Positions 24,707 to 33,237 of a stretch of DNA of 64,000 nt are shown here, piece by piece (the stretch's first letter is position 1; every line of letters begins with the position of its first letter). Source of the stretch: Nitrososphaerota archaeon (GTDB taxonomy: Archaea > Thermoproteota > Nitrososphaeria > Nitrososphaerales > Gagatemarchaeaceae); contig DAHVLJ010000008.1 in assembly GCA_027320425.1 (NCBI GenBank), positions 1 to 64,000 on the forward strand, written 5' to 3'. A program made the translations under genes and the position numbers. Below the pieces are notes generated by a model, which saw only the letters and a list, made by a program, of their open reading frames with translations, was not told the DNA's origin and made no database searches.

Positions 24707-25804
24707 TTACTTCCACCAACCGTATTCTTTCGGCGGATCCGTGATCTCGATTCCTTTTCTCCCGACCATGAGCACGTCGTCTTCTATCCTCACGCCCAGC
24801 TTTCCCCTGAAGTAGGCGCCAGGCTCGACGGTAAAGCACATCCCAGTTCCTAGCCTCTCGCTCCCTCGCTCGACTATGTATGGTGCCTCGTGGATCTCCA
24901 ACCCTAGGCCATGCCCCGTTCTGTGGAAGAAGTTGTCCCCCATGCCCGCTTTCTTGAGCACCCCTCTCGCTGCCAGGTCCACTTCTCCAACCCTGACGCC
25001 CGGAGCTGTCGCGCTGATTGCCGCCTCCTGCGCCTCCAGCACCCTGCCATAGACCCTTTCCATCTCAGGAGAGTTTCCCACGCAGAACGTCCGGGTCACA
25101 TCCGCATAGTATCCTTTGAAGGTGGCTCCGACGTCTATGACCACGCTGTCCCCGCGCTCAAGCTTCTTCCCAGTCGGCAGGTGATGGGGGTCCGCTGACA
25201 TGGCTCCCGCTTGGACGAGCATGTCGTCCACTTTCGTCGCCCCCTTCGCGTAAATCAACTCCGAAGCAGATTTCGCGACCTCCGACTCAGTAGACCCTTC
25301 CGCGACGAGCGAGGGGAACTCCTCGAAGGCGCGGCTCAGTATCCGGCCAGCCTTCTTGAGCAACGCTGCTTCTTCCGCGTCCTTTGCTTCACGCAGGCTT
25401 TGGAGGACCGGCTCTGCGTCCTCAGGGCTGAACGGAGTCCTCTTGGCGAGCTTCTGAAGGTAGATGAACGGAACTCTGCCCTCGACCCCCCAGCGCCCTA
25501 CGATGCCGGCACCCCTCGCAGCTTCCTCGATGGCAGATTCCGGCCCCTCGGAGTCCGTCCAGGAGTGGACTTCGATGCTCAGGGGAGACCGCAGGTAGGG
25601 TCCGGACTCTAGCGTCGGGGCCACTAGGTGGATGTCTCCCTCTGTCGGCACGAAGAGCATGAACGGCCTTTCCAGCATCAACGAATCGACTCCAGTAAGA
25701 TACTTCATGTTCGGCCCAGGCACAACGACGGCACCCGACAACCCCTCCGAGCGGAGCCTGTCGCGGAGTTTTCGTGCTCTTCTCTCTTGGATAGGCGCGC
25801 CCAT
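24707..25804 (-). CDS. M24-family Xaa-Pro dipeptidase/aminopeptidase
   Basis: 365 residues. N-terminal creatinase-like domain (LRDRLRSEGLSGAVVVPGPNMKYLTG) and C-terminal pita-bread domain with metal ligands in VIDVGATFKGYYADVTRTF, HRTGHGLGLEIHEAP, FTVEPGAY and RIEDDVLM. It releases N-terminal residues next to proline or splits Xaa-Pro dipeptides. Divergent from proline dehydrogenase (25837), so the two genes may supply and oxidise proline. The intergenic space is only 32 nt. Confidence 0.93.
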   Translation of the reverse strand: MGAPIQERRARKLRDRLRSEGLSGAVVVPGPNMKYLTGVDSLMLERPFMLFVPTEGDIHLVAPTLESGPYLRSPLSIEVHSWTDSEGPESAIEEAARGAGIVGRWGVEGRVPFIYLQKLAKRTPFSPEDAEPVLQSLREAKDAEEAALLKKAGRILSRAFEEFPSLVAEGSTESEVAKSASELIYAKGATKVDDMLVQAGAMSADPHHLPTGKKLERGDSVVIDVGATFKGYYADVTRTFCVGNSPEMERVYGRVLEAQEAAISATAPGVRVGEVDLAARGVLKKAGMGDNFFHRTGHGLGLEIHEAPYIVERGSERLGTGMCFTVEPGAYFRGKLGVRIEDDVLMVGRKGIEITDPPKEYGWWK

Positions 25805-25836
25805 TCCCGCCCCTGGCTTCTGTATACACCGTTAAT

Positions 25837-26709
25837 ATGTGGTCTCGGGTCCCCGGCACCAGCTTGGTGCTGAAGGAGCGGTTCGTGCTGCCGCTGGCGA
25901 AGAAGTGGATTGCAGGCGCAGACCTGAAGTCCGCACTGGAGGACGCCGAAAAAGCGAACTCAAGGGGGGCGGGGGTCGTTGTCAACTTCCTCGGCGAAGA
26001 GATCACGGATCCGGGGATGGCTGACGATTCCATGGCCGAGTATCTGCGCCTCCAACAGGCGCTCTATGACAAGGGGATCAAAGGCTACGCTTCTGTGAAA
26101 CTGACCCAGCTGGGCCTCGGGGCCGACGGCGAGGGGATGAGGAACAGGCTGGAAAAGATCGCCACAAACGCCGACCGCCTGTCACAGTCGCTATGGATCG
26201 ATATGGAGGGGTCGGCATTCACCGAAAAGACCGTCGCTGCATACCTTGATGTCCATCGGGCTCACCCCGACGTGGGGGTCGCTCTCCAGGCATACGCCAG
26301 GAGGAGCGAGTCCGACCTAGACTCGATTCTGAAGGAAGGGGGGAAGGTCAGACTCGTCAAAGGGGCGTACAAGGAGAGCCCCGGGTTCGTCTATCCCACC
26401 AAGGCTGAGGTCAGCAAGAACTTCGAGCGGCTTATGGTCTCTCTCTTCGAAAGGGGCGGCGGGTTCGCGATAGCGACCCACGACCACGCCCTCGTGGACC
26501 GGGCAAAGTCACTGGCCGCGGACAGCCATGCAGACTTCCACTTCGAACTCCTGAAGGGGATTAGGGACGACCTCAAGGCAGAGCTGGTGGAAGGCGGGTT
26601 CAAGGTCTACGAATATCTCCCCTATGGAGACAGTTGGTGGGCTTACTCGAAGCGCAGGATCAATGAGCACCCAAGCAACATCTGGCTCCTTCTCAGATCT
26701 TTCATCTGA
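25837..26709 (+). CDS. Proline dehydrogenase
   Basis: 290 residues, the size of monofunctional FAD-dependent ProDH. FAD-barrel motifs RLVKGAYKES, ATHDHALVDRAK, FELLKGIRDDL and the C-terminal substrate loop YLPYGDSWWAYSKRRINEHP with the paired Arg are visible. Oxidises proline to pyrroline-5-carboxylate, passing electrons to the quinone pool or another acceptor. ATG at 25837; a short AT-rich box (CGTTAATATG) immediately precedes it. Confidence 0.9.
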   Translation: MWSRVPGTSLVLKERFVLPLAKKWIAGADLKSALEDAEKANSRGAGVVVNFLGEEITDPGMADDSMAEYLRLQQALYDKGIKGYASVKLTQLGLGADGEGMRNRLEKIATNADRLSQSLWIDMEGSAFTEKTVAAYLDVHRAHPDVGVALQAYARRSESDLDSILKEGGKVRLVKGAYKESPGFVYPTKAEVSKNFERLMVSLFERGGGFAIATHDHALVDRAKSLAADSHADFHFELLKGIRDDLKAELVEGGFKVYEYLPYGDSWWAYSKRRINEHPSNIWLLLRSFI

Positions 26710-26804
26710 TAGCTGCGGTAGCCTCCTTTGATTACTGAATCAACTAACATAGACTCCGCTCGCAAAATACCCGCCAGGCTCTGAAAGGGCTCAGGTCTAA
26801 ACAA

Positions 26805-26981
26805 ATGGCCGAATACCAGAAAGGGCAAGTCTGGGGAGCCCTCCGGAAGGCATGGAAGGGCTACCGCATAGCGAAGGTCCAGGGCGACAACGCCCGAATG
26901 AGGGAGTATGCCACGCGCATAAAGACTCTCCAGGGCCAGCTTGGCGTTCCTCAGGCAAGCTTTCCAAATCTAGGAATGTAG
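26805..26981 (+). CDS. 58-aa basic hypothetical protein
   Basis: ATG 26805 to TAG 26979-26981. Product MAEYQKGQVWGALRKAWKGY continues with IAKVQGDNARMREYATRIKTLQGQLG and ends near FPNLGM. It is basic, helical and probably cytosolic. A strong terminator follows immediately, supporting a real transcript. No family recognised. Confidence 0.6.
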   Translation: MAEYQKGQVWGALRKAWKGYRIAKVQGDNARMREYATRIKTLQGQLGVPQASFPNLGM

Positions 26982-27008
26982 AGGAGCACCGCTCCTCTAT
27001 CCCTTTTT
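26979..27008 (+). terminator. Hairpin plus T-run terminator
   Basis: A 9-bp stem TAGAGGAGC/GCTCCTCTA with loop ACC (26979-26999), then CCCTTTTT (T-run 27004-27008). Lies directly at the stop of the 58-aa gene and next to the convergent regulator gene. Confidence 0.65.
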
Positions 27009-27675
27009 AGTCGGAACCTGTCAGTCCGCTTTCTATCTCTTCCAGGATGTCGCCGACCACTTGCTTCTGGACACCCAGGGACGAACAAATCGTATCGAGG
27101 TTGTCTCCATCCTCGCGCATCAGGTACCTGAGCACCCTTCTCCTGTCTCCCAAAGGAAGCGAGGTCGTGATCCTGGCTGCCTCTCTGAGCGCAAGGCTCC
27201 TGATGTATAGAAGCACAGCCCTCTCCTCCTCCATCTCTGTGAGCTTCTTGTCGACCTCAGCCACGACCCTGGTGAGTGGCCTGATCCTGGACGCGTCGTC
27301 CTGATACTTTAGGACCTCGCTGATCTGCGTCATCATCTGGGCGTGCTCGTCTGTCTCCTCGACCCCCGGCACTGCGCCGAACGAAAAGATGCGCGTCCTG
27401 AACAGGTTCGGCGCCAGGTCCACGGTCACCGAGAAGCTGTTCTTCAGCAGGTATTCCCTCCTCTTCGGCCCTCGGGGGCTGTCTTGGGAAACGCTGCTTA
27501 CTAGCCCCGCCTTCTCCATCGTGACCAAGTGCTTTGCGACGAGCTGCTGGCTGATCTTGAGCTCCTTGGACAGTTGGAGCTGATAGTTCGGTTCTTCGCT
27601 TATCTTCGAGATGATGCGCCTTCGTATGGGGTTCTCAACAGTACCCAGGACAGCGTCAAGCTCCGATTGGCTCAA
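27007..27675 (-). CDS. Winged-helix transcriptional regulator (ArsR-like)
   Basis: 222 residues. N-terminal winged helix: NPIRRRIISKISEEPNYQLQLSKELKISQQLVAKHLVTMEKAGLVSS, followed by REYLLKNSFSVTVDLAPNLFRTRIF wing and a long helical C-terminal region (EVDKKLTEMEEERAVLLYIRSLALREAARI) likely for dimerisation. Family of archaeal ArsR-like regulators. A second helix-turn-helix-like C-terminal block (LDTICSSLGVQKQVVGDIL) is possible. Divergent from the GGT gene, which may be its target. Confidence 0.85.
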   Translation of the reverse strand: MSQSELDAVLGTVENPIRRRIISKISEEPNYQLQLSKELKISQQLVAKHLVTMEKAGLVSSVSQDSPRGPKRREYLLKNSFSVTVDLAPNLFRTRIFSFGAVPGVEETDEHAQMMTQISEVLKYQDDASRIRPLTRVVAEVDKKLTEMEEERAVLLYIRSLALREAARITTSLPLGDRRRVLRYLMREDGDNLDTICSSLGVQKQVVGDILEEIESGLTGSD

Positions 27676-27792
27676 TCCAGTACGAGTTTTGACCTCTCCG
27701 CTCTATAAATAGATTCCCGAGCTTAATCCGATCTTCTTCGCTTGGTTTCGCTCGATTTTCTTAAAAAAGCCCGAAAAGAGCGTTAACGGAGC

Positions 27793-29295
27793 TTGGGCCT
27801 TAGCAAGACGCTCATCGGGGAACACGCGGCCGTCGCGAGCGAGCAGCCTCTCGCGTCCATGGCAGGCTACGACGCGCTGCGGAAAGGAGGCAACGCGTTC
27901 GACGCAGCTGTAGCGACCAGCTTCGCCCTGGCCGTGACCTTCCACCCTGCGGGTGGCGTCGGGGGGGACTTCTTCGGAATGTTCTACGAGGCGAAGACCG
28001 GGAAAGTACACTGCCTGAACTCGAGCGGCTGGGCTCCCTCCGGGCTGACGGAAGAGCTAATCATGGAGAAAGCAGGCGGGAAAGTCCCGCTCTTCGGCCC
28101 CCTGACCTGCGTCGTCCCTGGGTTCGCCGCCGGCGTGTGGGCCATGCACAAGAAGTTCGGTTCCGCGGAGTTCAGCGACCTGCTCCGGCCCTCGGTCACA
28201 CTCGCCCACGGCTTTCCTGCGGGACCCAACATCTGCAGGTCCACCGCAGGTGCCTTCGCAGAACTGTCCGACGAGGCCAGGAAGGTATTCGCTCCTTCTG
28301 GTAAACCGCCCCGTCCGGGGGAGTGGATAAGGCAGGAAGCTCTGGGAAAGGTCATCGCAGGCATAGCCGAGTCGGGCCCAGGATTCTTCTACTCAGGGTG
28401 GCCTGCTGAAAAGATCGCTTCCCATCTCACCTCCATGGGAGTTCCATGCGACCCGAAAGACTTCTCTGATTTCAAGCCCGAGTGGCCAGCGCCCCTTTCA
28501 ATCGATTACAAAGGCACGTCCGTCTACGAGGTGCCCCCGAACAGCATGGGGGCCACCAGCCTTCTCATTCTCAAGCAGCTCCTGAACACCGACCTGTCCT
28601 CCATGGGCGCGCTGTCCAAGGAACGAATCACGCACACCATGAAGGCGGCGCTGTACGCCTACGCGCGCCGTGACGAACTGCTCGGCGACCCGAGGTTCGG
28701 CCGGTTCGACATCGACACCTTCATGTCGACAGAAGGCAAAGTCGAGGCACCACATTCACGCGTCCGGTCGGGGGACACGACCGCTTTCTCGGTAGCAGAC
28801 TCGGAAGGGAACCTCGTTTCCGGGATCCAGAGCCTCTTCCACCACTACGGGTCCAGGGTGTTCGTCCCTGAGTGCGGCGTCGCACTGAACAACAGGGCAT
28901 CCGCTTTCGTCCTCGCGGGTCCAAACAAAGTCGAACCGCGTAAGAGGCCTTTGCACACGTTGTCTTCTCTCATCCTCGAACGGGGCGGGCGGCCATGGCT
29001 CGCCATCGGAGCGAGCGGCGGCGACTATCGGCCACTGCAGCATGCTCTCTTCGTGACGAACGCGGTGGACTTCTCCATGCCTGCGGAAGACAACGTCACC
29101 CACCAGAGATTCCTCTGGACTGGCGGGCGCAACCTCATTGTCGAGGATGGATACGACGTTCCAGAGGCAGGTTACAGCATAGAGCGCCTCCCGATGCCGG
29201 GTCGTACAGGCGTATGCCAGGCCGTGGAGATGGGCGACCGCTACAGGAAAGCAGTCTGTGACGTGCGCGGCGACGGGGCTCCCGCGGGATTCTGA
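27793..29295 (+). CDS. ggt: Gamma-glutamyltransferase family protein
   Basis: 500 residues, Ntn-hydrolase. N-terminal block SEQPLASMAGYDALRKGGNAFDAAVAT, then the autoprocessing Thr in GDTTAFSVAD (about residue 328), followed by EGNLVSGIQSLFHHYGS. Cleaves itself into large and small subunits at that Thr and hydrolyses or transfers gamma-glutamyl groups. No signal peptide is seen, unlike many bacterial GGTs. TTG start at 27793 after a box A in CTTAAAAAAG (~27760). Confidence 0.92.
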   Translation: MGLSKTLIGEHAAVASEQPLASMAGYDALRKGGNAFDAAVATSFALAVTFHPAGGVGGDFFGMFYEAKTGKVHCLNSSGWAPSGLTEELIMEKAGGKVPLFGPLTCVVPGFAAGVWAMHKKFGSAEFSDLLRPSVTLAHGFPAGPNICRSTAGAFAELSDEARKVFAPSGKPPRPGEWIRQEALGKVIAGIAESGPGFFYSGWPAEKIASHLTSMGVPCDPKDFSDFKPEWPAPLSIDYKGTSVYEVPPNSMGATSLLILKQLLNTDLSSMGALSKERITHTMKAALYAYARRDELLGDPRFGRFDIDTFMSTEGKVEAPHSRVRSGDTTAFSVADSEGNLVSGIQSLFHHYGSRVFVPECGVALNNRASAFVLAGPNKVEPRKRPLHTLSSLILERGGRPWLAIGASGGDYRPLQHALFVTNAVDFSMPAEDNVTHQRFLWTGGRNLIVEDGYDVPEAGYSIERLPMPGRTGVCQAVEMGDRYRKAVCDVRGDGAPAGF

Positions 29296-29313
29296 GCGAA
29301 AGCGGGTTTAGCC

Positions 29314-29350
29314 AAAAAGAAGGGGTCTGAGGGTCTGTTGACCCTCTGAC
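29314..29350 (-). terminator. Terminator of the DUF4382-like gene
   Basis: Inverted repeat arms 29325-29335 and 29340-29350 (GACCCTC/GAGGGTC core, loop of 4), followed on the minus strand by CCCTTCTTTTT. It begins at the stop codon of the minus-strand gene. Confidence 0.6.
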
Positions 29351-30120
29351 TACGCCGAGCTCGTGCTCGAGCTACTAGACGTCGTACTGGACGCGCTTGT
29401 CGTCGAGGTCTCTGTCGCGGAAGAGCCGTTCTTGGACACGGAGACCAAGAGGACCGGCCTGAGCACACCTCCCTGGCTGACGTGCACCGACGCCGGGGTG
29501 ATGCTGATGTTCATATTGGAGCTCCCGCCAGACTGGATCGCGAACTGGACGTGCACCATCAGCTTCCCGTTGGCGACGACCGTCAGCTGCGTGGACGTAC
29601 CGTCCGCCCAGAACGCTCTCGCCCCGGTGATGTTCAGGATTATCCCGGTGACGTTGCCTGTAGGCACGCTAGGTGTCCCTAGCAGCAAGGCAGACCCCTG
29701 GTACTTGGTGATGTTGACGTTCGTCCCAATGCTCGACGAGACGTTGTAGACGAACACGTTCGAGAGGTTACCCTGGGTGGTACTCGCGGACGAAGTCGCC
29801 GAAGTAGACTGGGTAGTGGTGCTCCCGGTGCTTGTTTCCGTTGAGCTTGTGGTTGAGGAGCCCGTTGAAACAGACGAGCTCGTGGTTGTGGTGGATGGCC
29901 CGTTGGATGAGTACTGCAGTGTGACGCTTGTGACGTTCACGAGCAGGTACTTCATGGTGTTGTTCGCAGCTGGAGGGTCAGACAGATAGATGCTGAGCGA
30001 CCCGCTCCCTGGAGCGGCTGTGCCGATGCTTGGAAGATACACGCTGTAAGTATAAGCCGCCAAGCCAGCGACTCCCAACAAGACGAGCAACGACAGCGCT
30101 ACTGCTCTTCGCATTTTCAT
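29350..30120 (-). CDS. Secreted/cell-surface protein with DUF4382-like domain and Ser/Thr-rich tail
   Basis: 256 residues from ATG 30120 (second ATG at 30114). Residues ~3-25 are a signal or anchor helix (RAVALSLLVLLGVAGLAAYTY). The domain begins SGSLSIYLSDPPAANNTMKYLLVNVTSVTLQ, the DUF4382 pattern, interrupted by a Ser/Thr-rich linker, then resumes FVYNVSSSIGTNVNITKYQG. The C-terminus is again Ser/Thr-rich, a likely glycosylated stalk. The open frame extends to 30306 but lacks a signal and overlaps the tRNA-Arg. Confidence 0.72.
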   Translation of the reverse strand: MKMRRAVALSLLVLLGVAGLAAYTYSVYLPSIGTAAPGSGSLSIYLSDPPAANNTMKYLLVNVTSVTLQYSSNGPSTTTTSSSVSTGSSTTSSTETSTGSTTTQSTSATSSASTTQGNLSNVFVYNVSSSIGTNVNITKYQGSALLLGTPSVPTGNVTGIILNITGARAFWADGTSTQLTVVANGKLMVHVQFAIQSGGSSNMNISITPASVHVSQGGVLRPVLLVSVSKNGSSATETSTTSASSTTSSSSSTSSA

Positions 30121-30281
30121 GATACCCTGACGACAGGCATGACTTAATCCAATTGTATTGAAAGGAACTGTGTGCCAGTACAGCGAGCCTCGAACAACGT
30201 CATGCGCGGAAATGTAGGAGCTGGGGCGGCTCAACCGGGGCTTATGTGGCGGAACGGGGGCTTCCTCAGGCTGATTGAAAG

Positions 30282-30371
30282 CGGGCCCGGTGCGATTTGA
30301 ACGCACGACCTACAGCTCGCTCCACATTCGTGTAGGAGGCTGCCGCGCTGTCCGTACTGCGCTACGGGCCC
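30282..30371 (-). tRNA. tRNA-Arg (CCU) with canonical intron
   Basis: Minus strand: GGGCCCG/CGGGCCC acceptor, D-stem GCGC/GCGC, anticodon stem GCAGC/GCTGT, loop CTCCTAA after splicing (anticodon CCT), T-arm GTGCG-TTCAAAT-CGCAC, discriminator G. 90 nt with a 15-nt intron; no CCA encoded. Confidence 0.92.
30318..30332 (-). other. Intron of tRNA-Arg at 37/38 (15 nt)
   Basis: CACGAATGTGGAGCG. Bulge-helix-bulge: central helix CTCC with GGAG, bulges TAC and CGA, small internal helix AC/GT. Standard cuts excise exactly 15 nt and restore loop CTCCTAA. Confidence 0.85.
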
Positions 30372-30412
30372 AGTCACGGCCCGAAAAGAACCAGGATATT
30401 ACCTGTTCCCGC

Positions 30413-30865
30413 TCATCCCGCGAGGTCGAACTCGATCTCTAGCTCTCTCTTCGAGTTCCTGAACCTTGCCTTGCCCAGCCTGACCGTGCCTATCTGCGAA
30501 GTGCTGTCCACATGGCTCTCGTTGCAGCAGTTGATGTTCCAGTCAGGGATTCTGACGATCCTCAGCAGGGTTACTTCGGCGGGGACCGGGAAAAGGTCAT
30601 AGATCGCGTCGCCGAAATGTCCCTCTGCCTCCTTCCTCTCCATCTCGAACTCTAGCACCTCCGCCCCCTCCGACACCTTGGCGTTGGCGGCCTGCTCCAC
30701 CCTTCGCAGCTCGTCGTCGGTCGGTTTCCTGTCGTATTGCACCGTCAGCCTCCCATGCCGCCCGGAGACGAAAACAGACGCGGTCCACTTCGCCCCCAGA
30801 ACCTTCTGGACCGCCCCCTTGACGACGTGCACCGCGGAATGGGTCCGGTGCTCTTCTTCGCTCAA
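30413..30865 (-). CDS. Alanyl-tRNA editing protein AlaX (short form)
   Basis: 150 residues. Zinc-site motifs HSAVH near the N-terminus and CNESHVD later match the trans-editing domain that removes Ser or Gly mischarged onto tRNA-Ala. No N-terminal OB-type extension, so it is the small AlaX type. The stop of the GGR-like gene abuts its start region, so the two may be co-transcribed; a functional link is not obvious. Confidence 0.9.
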   Translation of the reverse strand: MSEEEHRTHSAVHVVKGAVQKVLGAKWTASVFVSGRHGRLTVQYDRKPTDDELRRVEQAANAKVSEGAEVLEFEMERKEAEGHFGDAIYDLFPVPAEVTLLRIVRIPDWNINCCNESHVDSTSQIGTVRLGKARFRNSKRELEIEFDLAG

Positions 30866-31882
30866 CTAGAGCCTCGTCACGATCTTGTAGAACTCTGGGA
30901 GCCTTGTCTGAAGACCGTAGCGCTCTTCGTTCCCCCTCATGTACAAGTATATCGAGAGCAAAGTCGGGAGCATCCTGGCGAAGCTGAACTTGTCTTCCAC
31001 CTTCGCCTTGATGAACTTGTAGACTTTGGCGTAGACGGCGTAGTGCTCGAGCACCGCGCGCCTGTAGCCTTCTCTGTCCCCCATGTGGTCGACGAAAAGG
31101 TTGACGCACTGCATGCTCGGGATGATCCCCTCCCCGAGCATGGGATACACCGTCCCGATGGACTCGCCCACCCCGGTGACTTTCCCGTCGAAGAATGGCT
31201 CCATGTATTTCGGCGGCGTGACCCTCACTGGCCTCCCTATCCTCCTGACCACCTCGCAGTGGTACTTCTTGACGAACTCGTCGAGCTCGTAGCGATATCT
31301 CCCGCGAACGTCTCCGGCGCCTACATGGGCCAGACCGTCTCCCAGCGGGAAGTACCACCAATACCCCGTCAGTCCGGGGTAAGGTCTGATCACAAAGTCG
31401 TCGTATGGCAGCTCTTTTGACTTGACCTGGTATTCTAACGACGGGATCAACAGGTCGTCATTCACCTTCGGAAGCAACGTCCTATGCATGCCGGTCGCGT
31501 CGACCACCGTGTCGAAACCCGCGAGGTTCCCGTTTGCTTCCTTGATCTGCGCTCCCCAGTGCACTTTCTTCCCCTTCAGCATGTCTTCAGTTAGCCTGTG
31601 CTTGTCGTACGTCACCAGACCTCTGAGCGGGATGTTGACCTCCTCGTCGCCGAGGTCCACTATCATGTTCTTTCCCTTGTGCAGCACGTAGTCTTCGAAG
31701 TTGAAGCCTGCCTTCTTTACCAGGTCCGAGATGAACGGCTGGCTCGTCCCCCAGGCGCAAACCGTGTACCAGTTCTTCTCGCTACGCATCTCGAATGCCT
31801 CGGCCTCCACGTCCGACGGGAGGCGGTTGAGAAGATACGCGCCTGCCACGCCAGTTCCGACCACCGCGAGCCTAGTGACCAT
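30866..31882 (-). CDS. FAD-dependent oxidoreductase, geranylgeranyl-reductase-like
   Basis: 338 residues from ATG 31882. N-terminal dinucleotide-binding motif LAVVGTGVAGAYLL, mid-protein DTVVDATGMHRTLL, PYPGLTGYWWYFPLGDGLAHVGAGD and GESIGTVYPMLGEGIIPSMQ (the GD/FAD motif region). This is the GGR fold that hydrogenates isoprenoid chains of lipids or quinones. It is shorter than the 490-aa paralogue at 39397 and lacks part of its C-terminal domain. A box A (TAAAAAG, ~31913-31919) supports this start rather than the longer frame. Confidence 0.82.
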   Translation of the reverse strand: MVTRLAVVGTGVAGAYLLNRLPSDVEAEAFEMRSEKNWYTVCAWGTSQPFISDLVKKAGFNFEDYVLHKGKNMIVDLGDEEVNIPLRGLVTYDKHRLTEDMLKGKKVHWGAQIKEANGNLAGFDTVVDATGMHRTLLPKVNDDLLIPSLEYQVKSKELPYDDFVIRPYPGLTGYWWYFPLGDGLAHVGAGDVRGRYRYELDEFVKKYHCEVVRRIGRPVRVTPPKYMEPFFDGKVTGVGESIGTVYPMLGEGIIPSMQCVNLFVDHMGDREGYRRAVLEHYAVYAKVYKFIKAKVEDKFSFARMLPTLLSIYLYMRGNEERYGLQTRLPEFYKIVTRL

Positions 31883-31989
31883 CGACCCTCGTTGTTCCCC
31901 AGCAGGTGGCCCTCTTTTTACATGTCGCCCAAGCCACTCCGCTTCACGCAACCCTAATATACGTAGTATACGGGATATACGCCGTAAGC

Positions 31990-33237
31990 ATGTCAAAGTC
32001 CAAAGGTAACGACCCAGATTACACCACCGTCAAGGTGTCAAAAGACACCCAGGCGAAACTCGCTTCCTTAGGCAAGTACGGCGAGACGATGGACCAGATC
32101 GTCCAGCGCCTTACGACGCAGGCAAGGGGGCTCGAAGACGTCGTCGCCGGCAAGAGCTCTGTCTGTTTCATCGACGGCAGGGAGGGTCGCCTTCTCTATC
32201 GTGGGTACGACATAGCGGACCTGGCCGCCCATTCCAGCTACGAGGAGACGACATATCTCCTCTGGAACGGCCATCTTCCGACGACCATCGAGCTGAAGGC
32301 CTTCTCCGAGGAGCTGGCGTCGAAGCGACCCATTCCGAGAGAGGTCGTCTCCATACTCACGACCCTTCCACAGAACTGCGACACAATGGACGCCCTCCGC
32401 GTGGGGGTGTCGGCCTTGGGCGTCTTTGACGACCCCATGTACACCCAGCAGGAGAAAGCAGAGTCCATTGCGTCAAAGATCGGAACCGTCGTCGCAGCCA
32501 TCCACAGGCACAAGCACGATCAGGATATCATCGCCCCAAGGGAAGACCTGTCGTTCGCCTCTAACTTCCTCTACATGATCACGGGCAAGGTTCCCTCCGA
32601 GGCAGACTCCCACCTGATGGACGTCCTCCTCATCCTGCACGCAGACCACGAGTTCAACGCGTCGACTTTCACCGCGAGGGTCATTGCCTCGACCCTCTCC
32701 GACATTTATTCGGCCGTCACTGGGGCCGTAGGCGCACTGAAGGGACCCCTCCATGGCGGGGCGAACGAGAAGGTGGTCGAGATGACCTCCGAAATCGGTT
32801 CCCCTCAGAAGGTGGACGCCTATGTCAAGGCGAAGCTGGCGAGCAAAGCGAAAATCAACGGGTTCGGACACCGAGTGTACAAGACCATGGACCCGAGGGC
32901 GAGGATCCTGAAGGACATGGCCGAGCGGTTTGTCCGCACAGAAAAGGAGAAGCAATCCCTTGAAATCATCGAACGGACTGAGGCGATACTCCTCAAAGAG
33001 AAGAACCTCTATCCCAACGTGGACCTCTTTTCGGGACTTACCTTCACACACATCGGGGTCCCGAGCTATCTCTTCACTCCGGTCTTCGCGGTCGGCCGCT
33101 CTCCGGGGTGGCTCGCGCACGTGCTGGAGCAGTACTCCGACAACCGGATAATCAGGCCCATCGCCGACTACGTGGGCCCTCAGCTCACCCCATACGTGCC
33201 CATCGAGAAGCGCGCCACGTCTGGTGTCGGACGTTGA
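31990..33237 (+). CDS. gltA: Citrate synthase with an N-terminal ribbon-helix-helix-like extension
   Basis: 415 residues. Residues ~1-46 read TTVKVSKDTQAKLASLGKYG then a helix ETMDQIVQRLTTQ, the pattern of short archaeal CopG/VapB-like antitoxin DNA-binding proteins. The enzyme follows: SSVCFIDGREGRLLYRGYDI, catalytic His in GPLHGGANE, GFGHRVYKTMDPRA with the second His, and Asp in NVDLFSGLTF. Condenses acetyl-CoA and oxaloacetate. ATG 31990 follows TATACG-type box A; the frame is open further upstream but that lies in the promoter. Stop overlaps the CBS gene start (TTGA). Confidence 0.94.
   Translation: MSKSKGNDPDYTTVKVSKDTQAKLASLGKYGETMDQIVQRLTTQARGLEDVVAGKSSVCFIDGREGRLLYRGYDIADLAAHSSYEETTYLLWNGHLPTTIELKAFSEELASKRPIPREVVSILTTLPQNCDTMDALRVGVSALGVFDDPMYTQQEKAESIASKIGTVVAAIHRHKHDQDIIAPREDLSFASNFLYMITGKVPSEADSHLMDVLLILHADHEFNASTFTARVIASTLSDIYSAVTGAVGALKGPLHGGANEKVVEMTSEIGSPQKVDAYVKAKLASKAKINGFGHRVYKTMDPRARILKDMAERFVRTEKEKQSLEIIERTEAILLKEKNLYPNVDLFSGLTFTHIGVPSYLFTPVFAVGRSPGWLAHVLEQYSDNRIIRPIADYVGPQLTPYVPIEKRATSGVGR

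Noticed and set aside
30121-30306. N-terminal extension of the DUF4382-like protein
   Set aside because: Would start inside the tRNA-Arg gene and place the signal helix internally.
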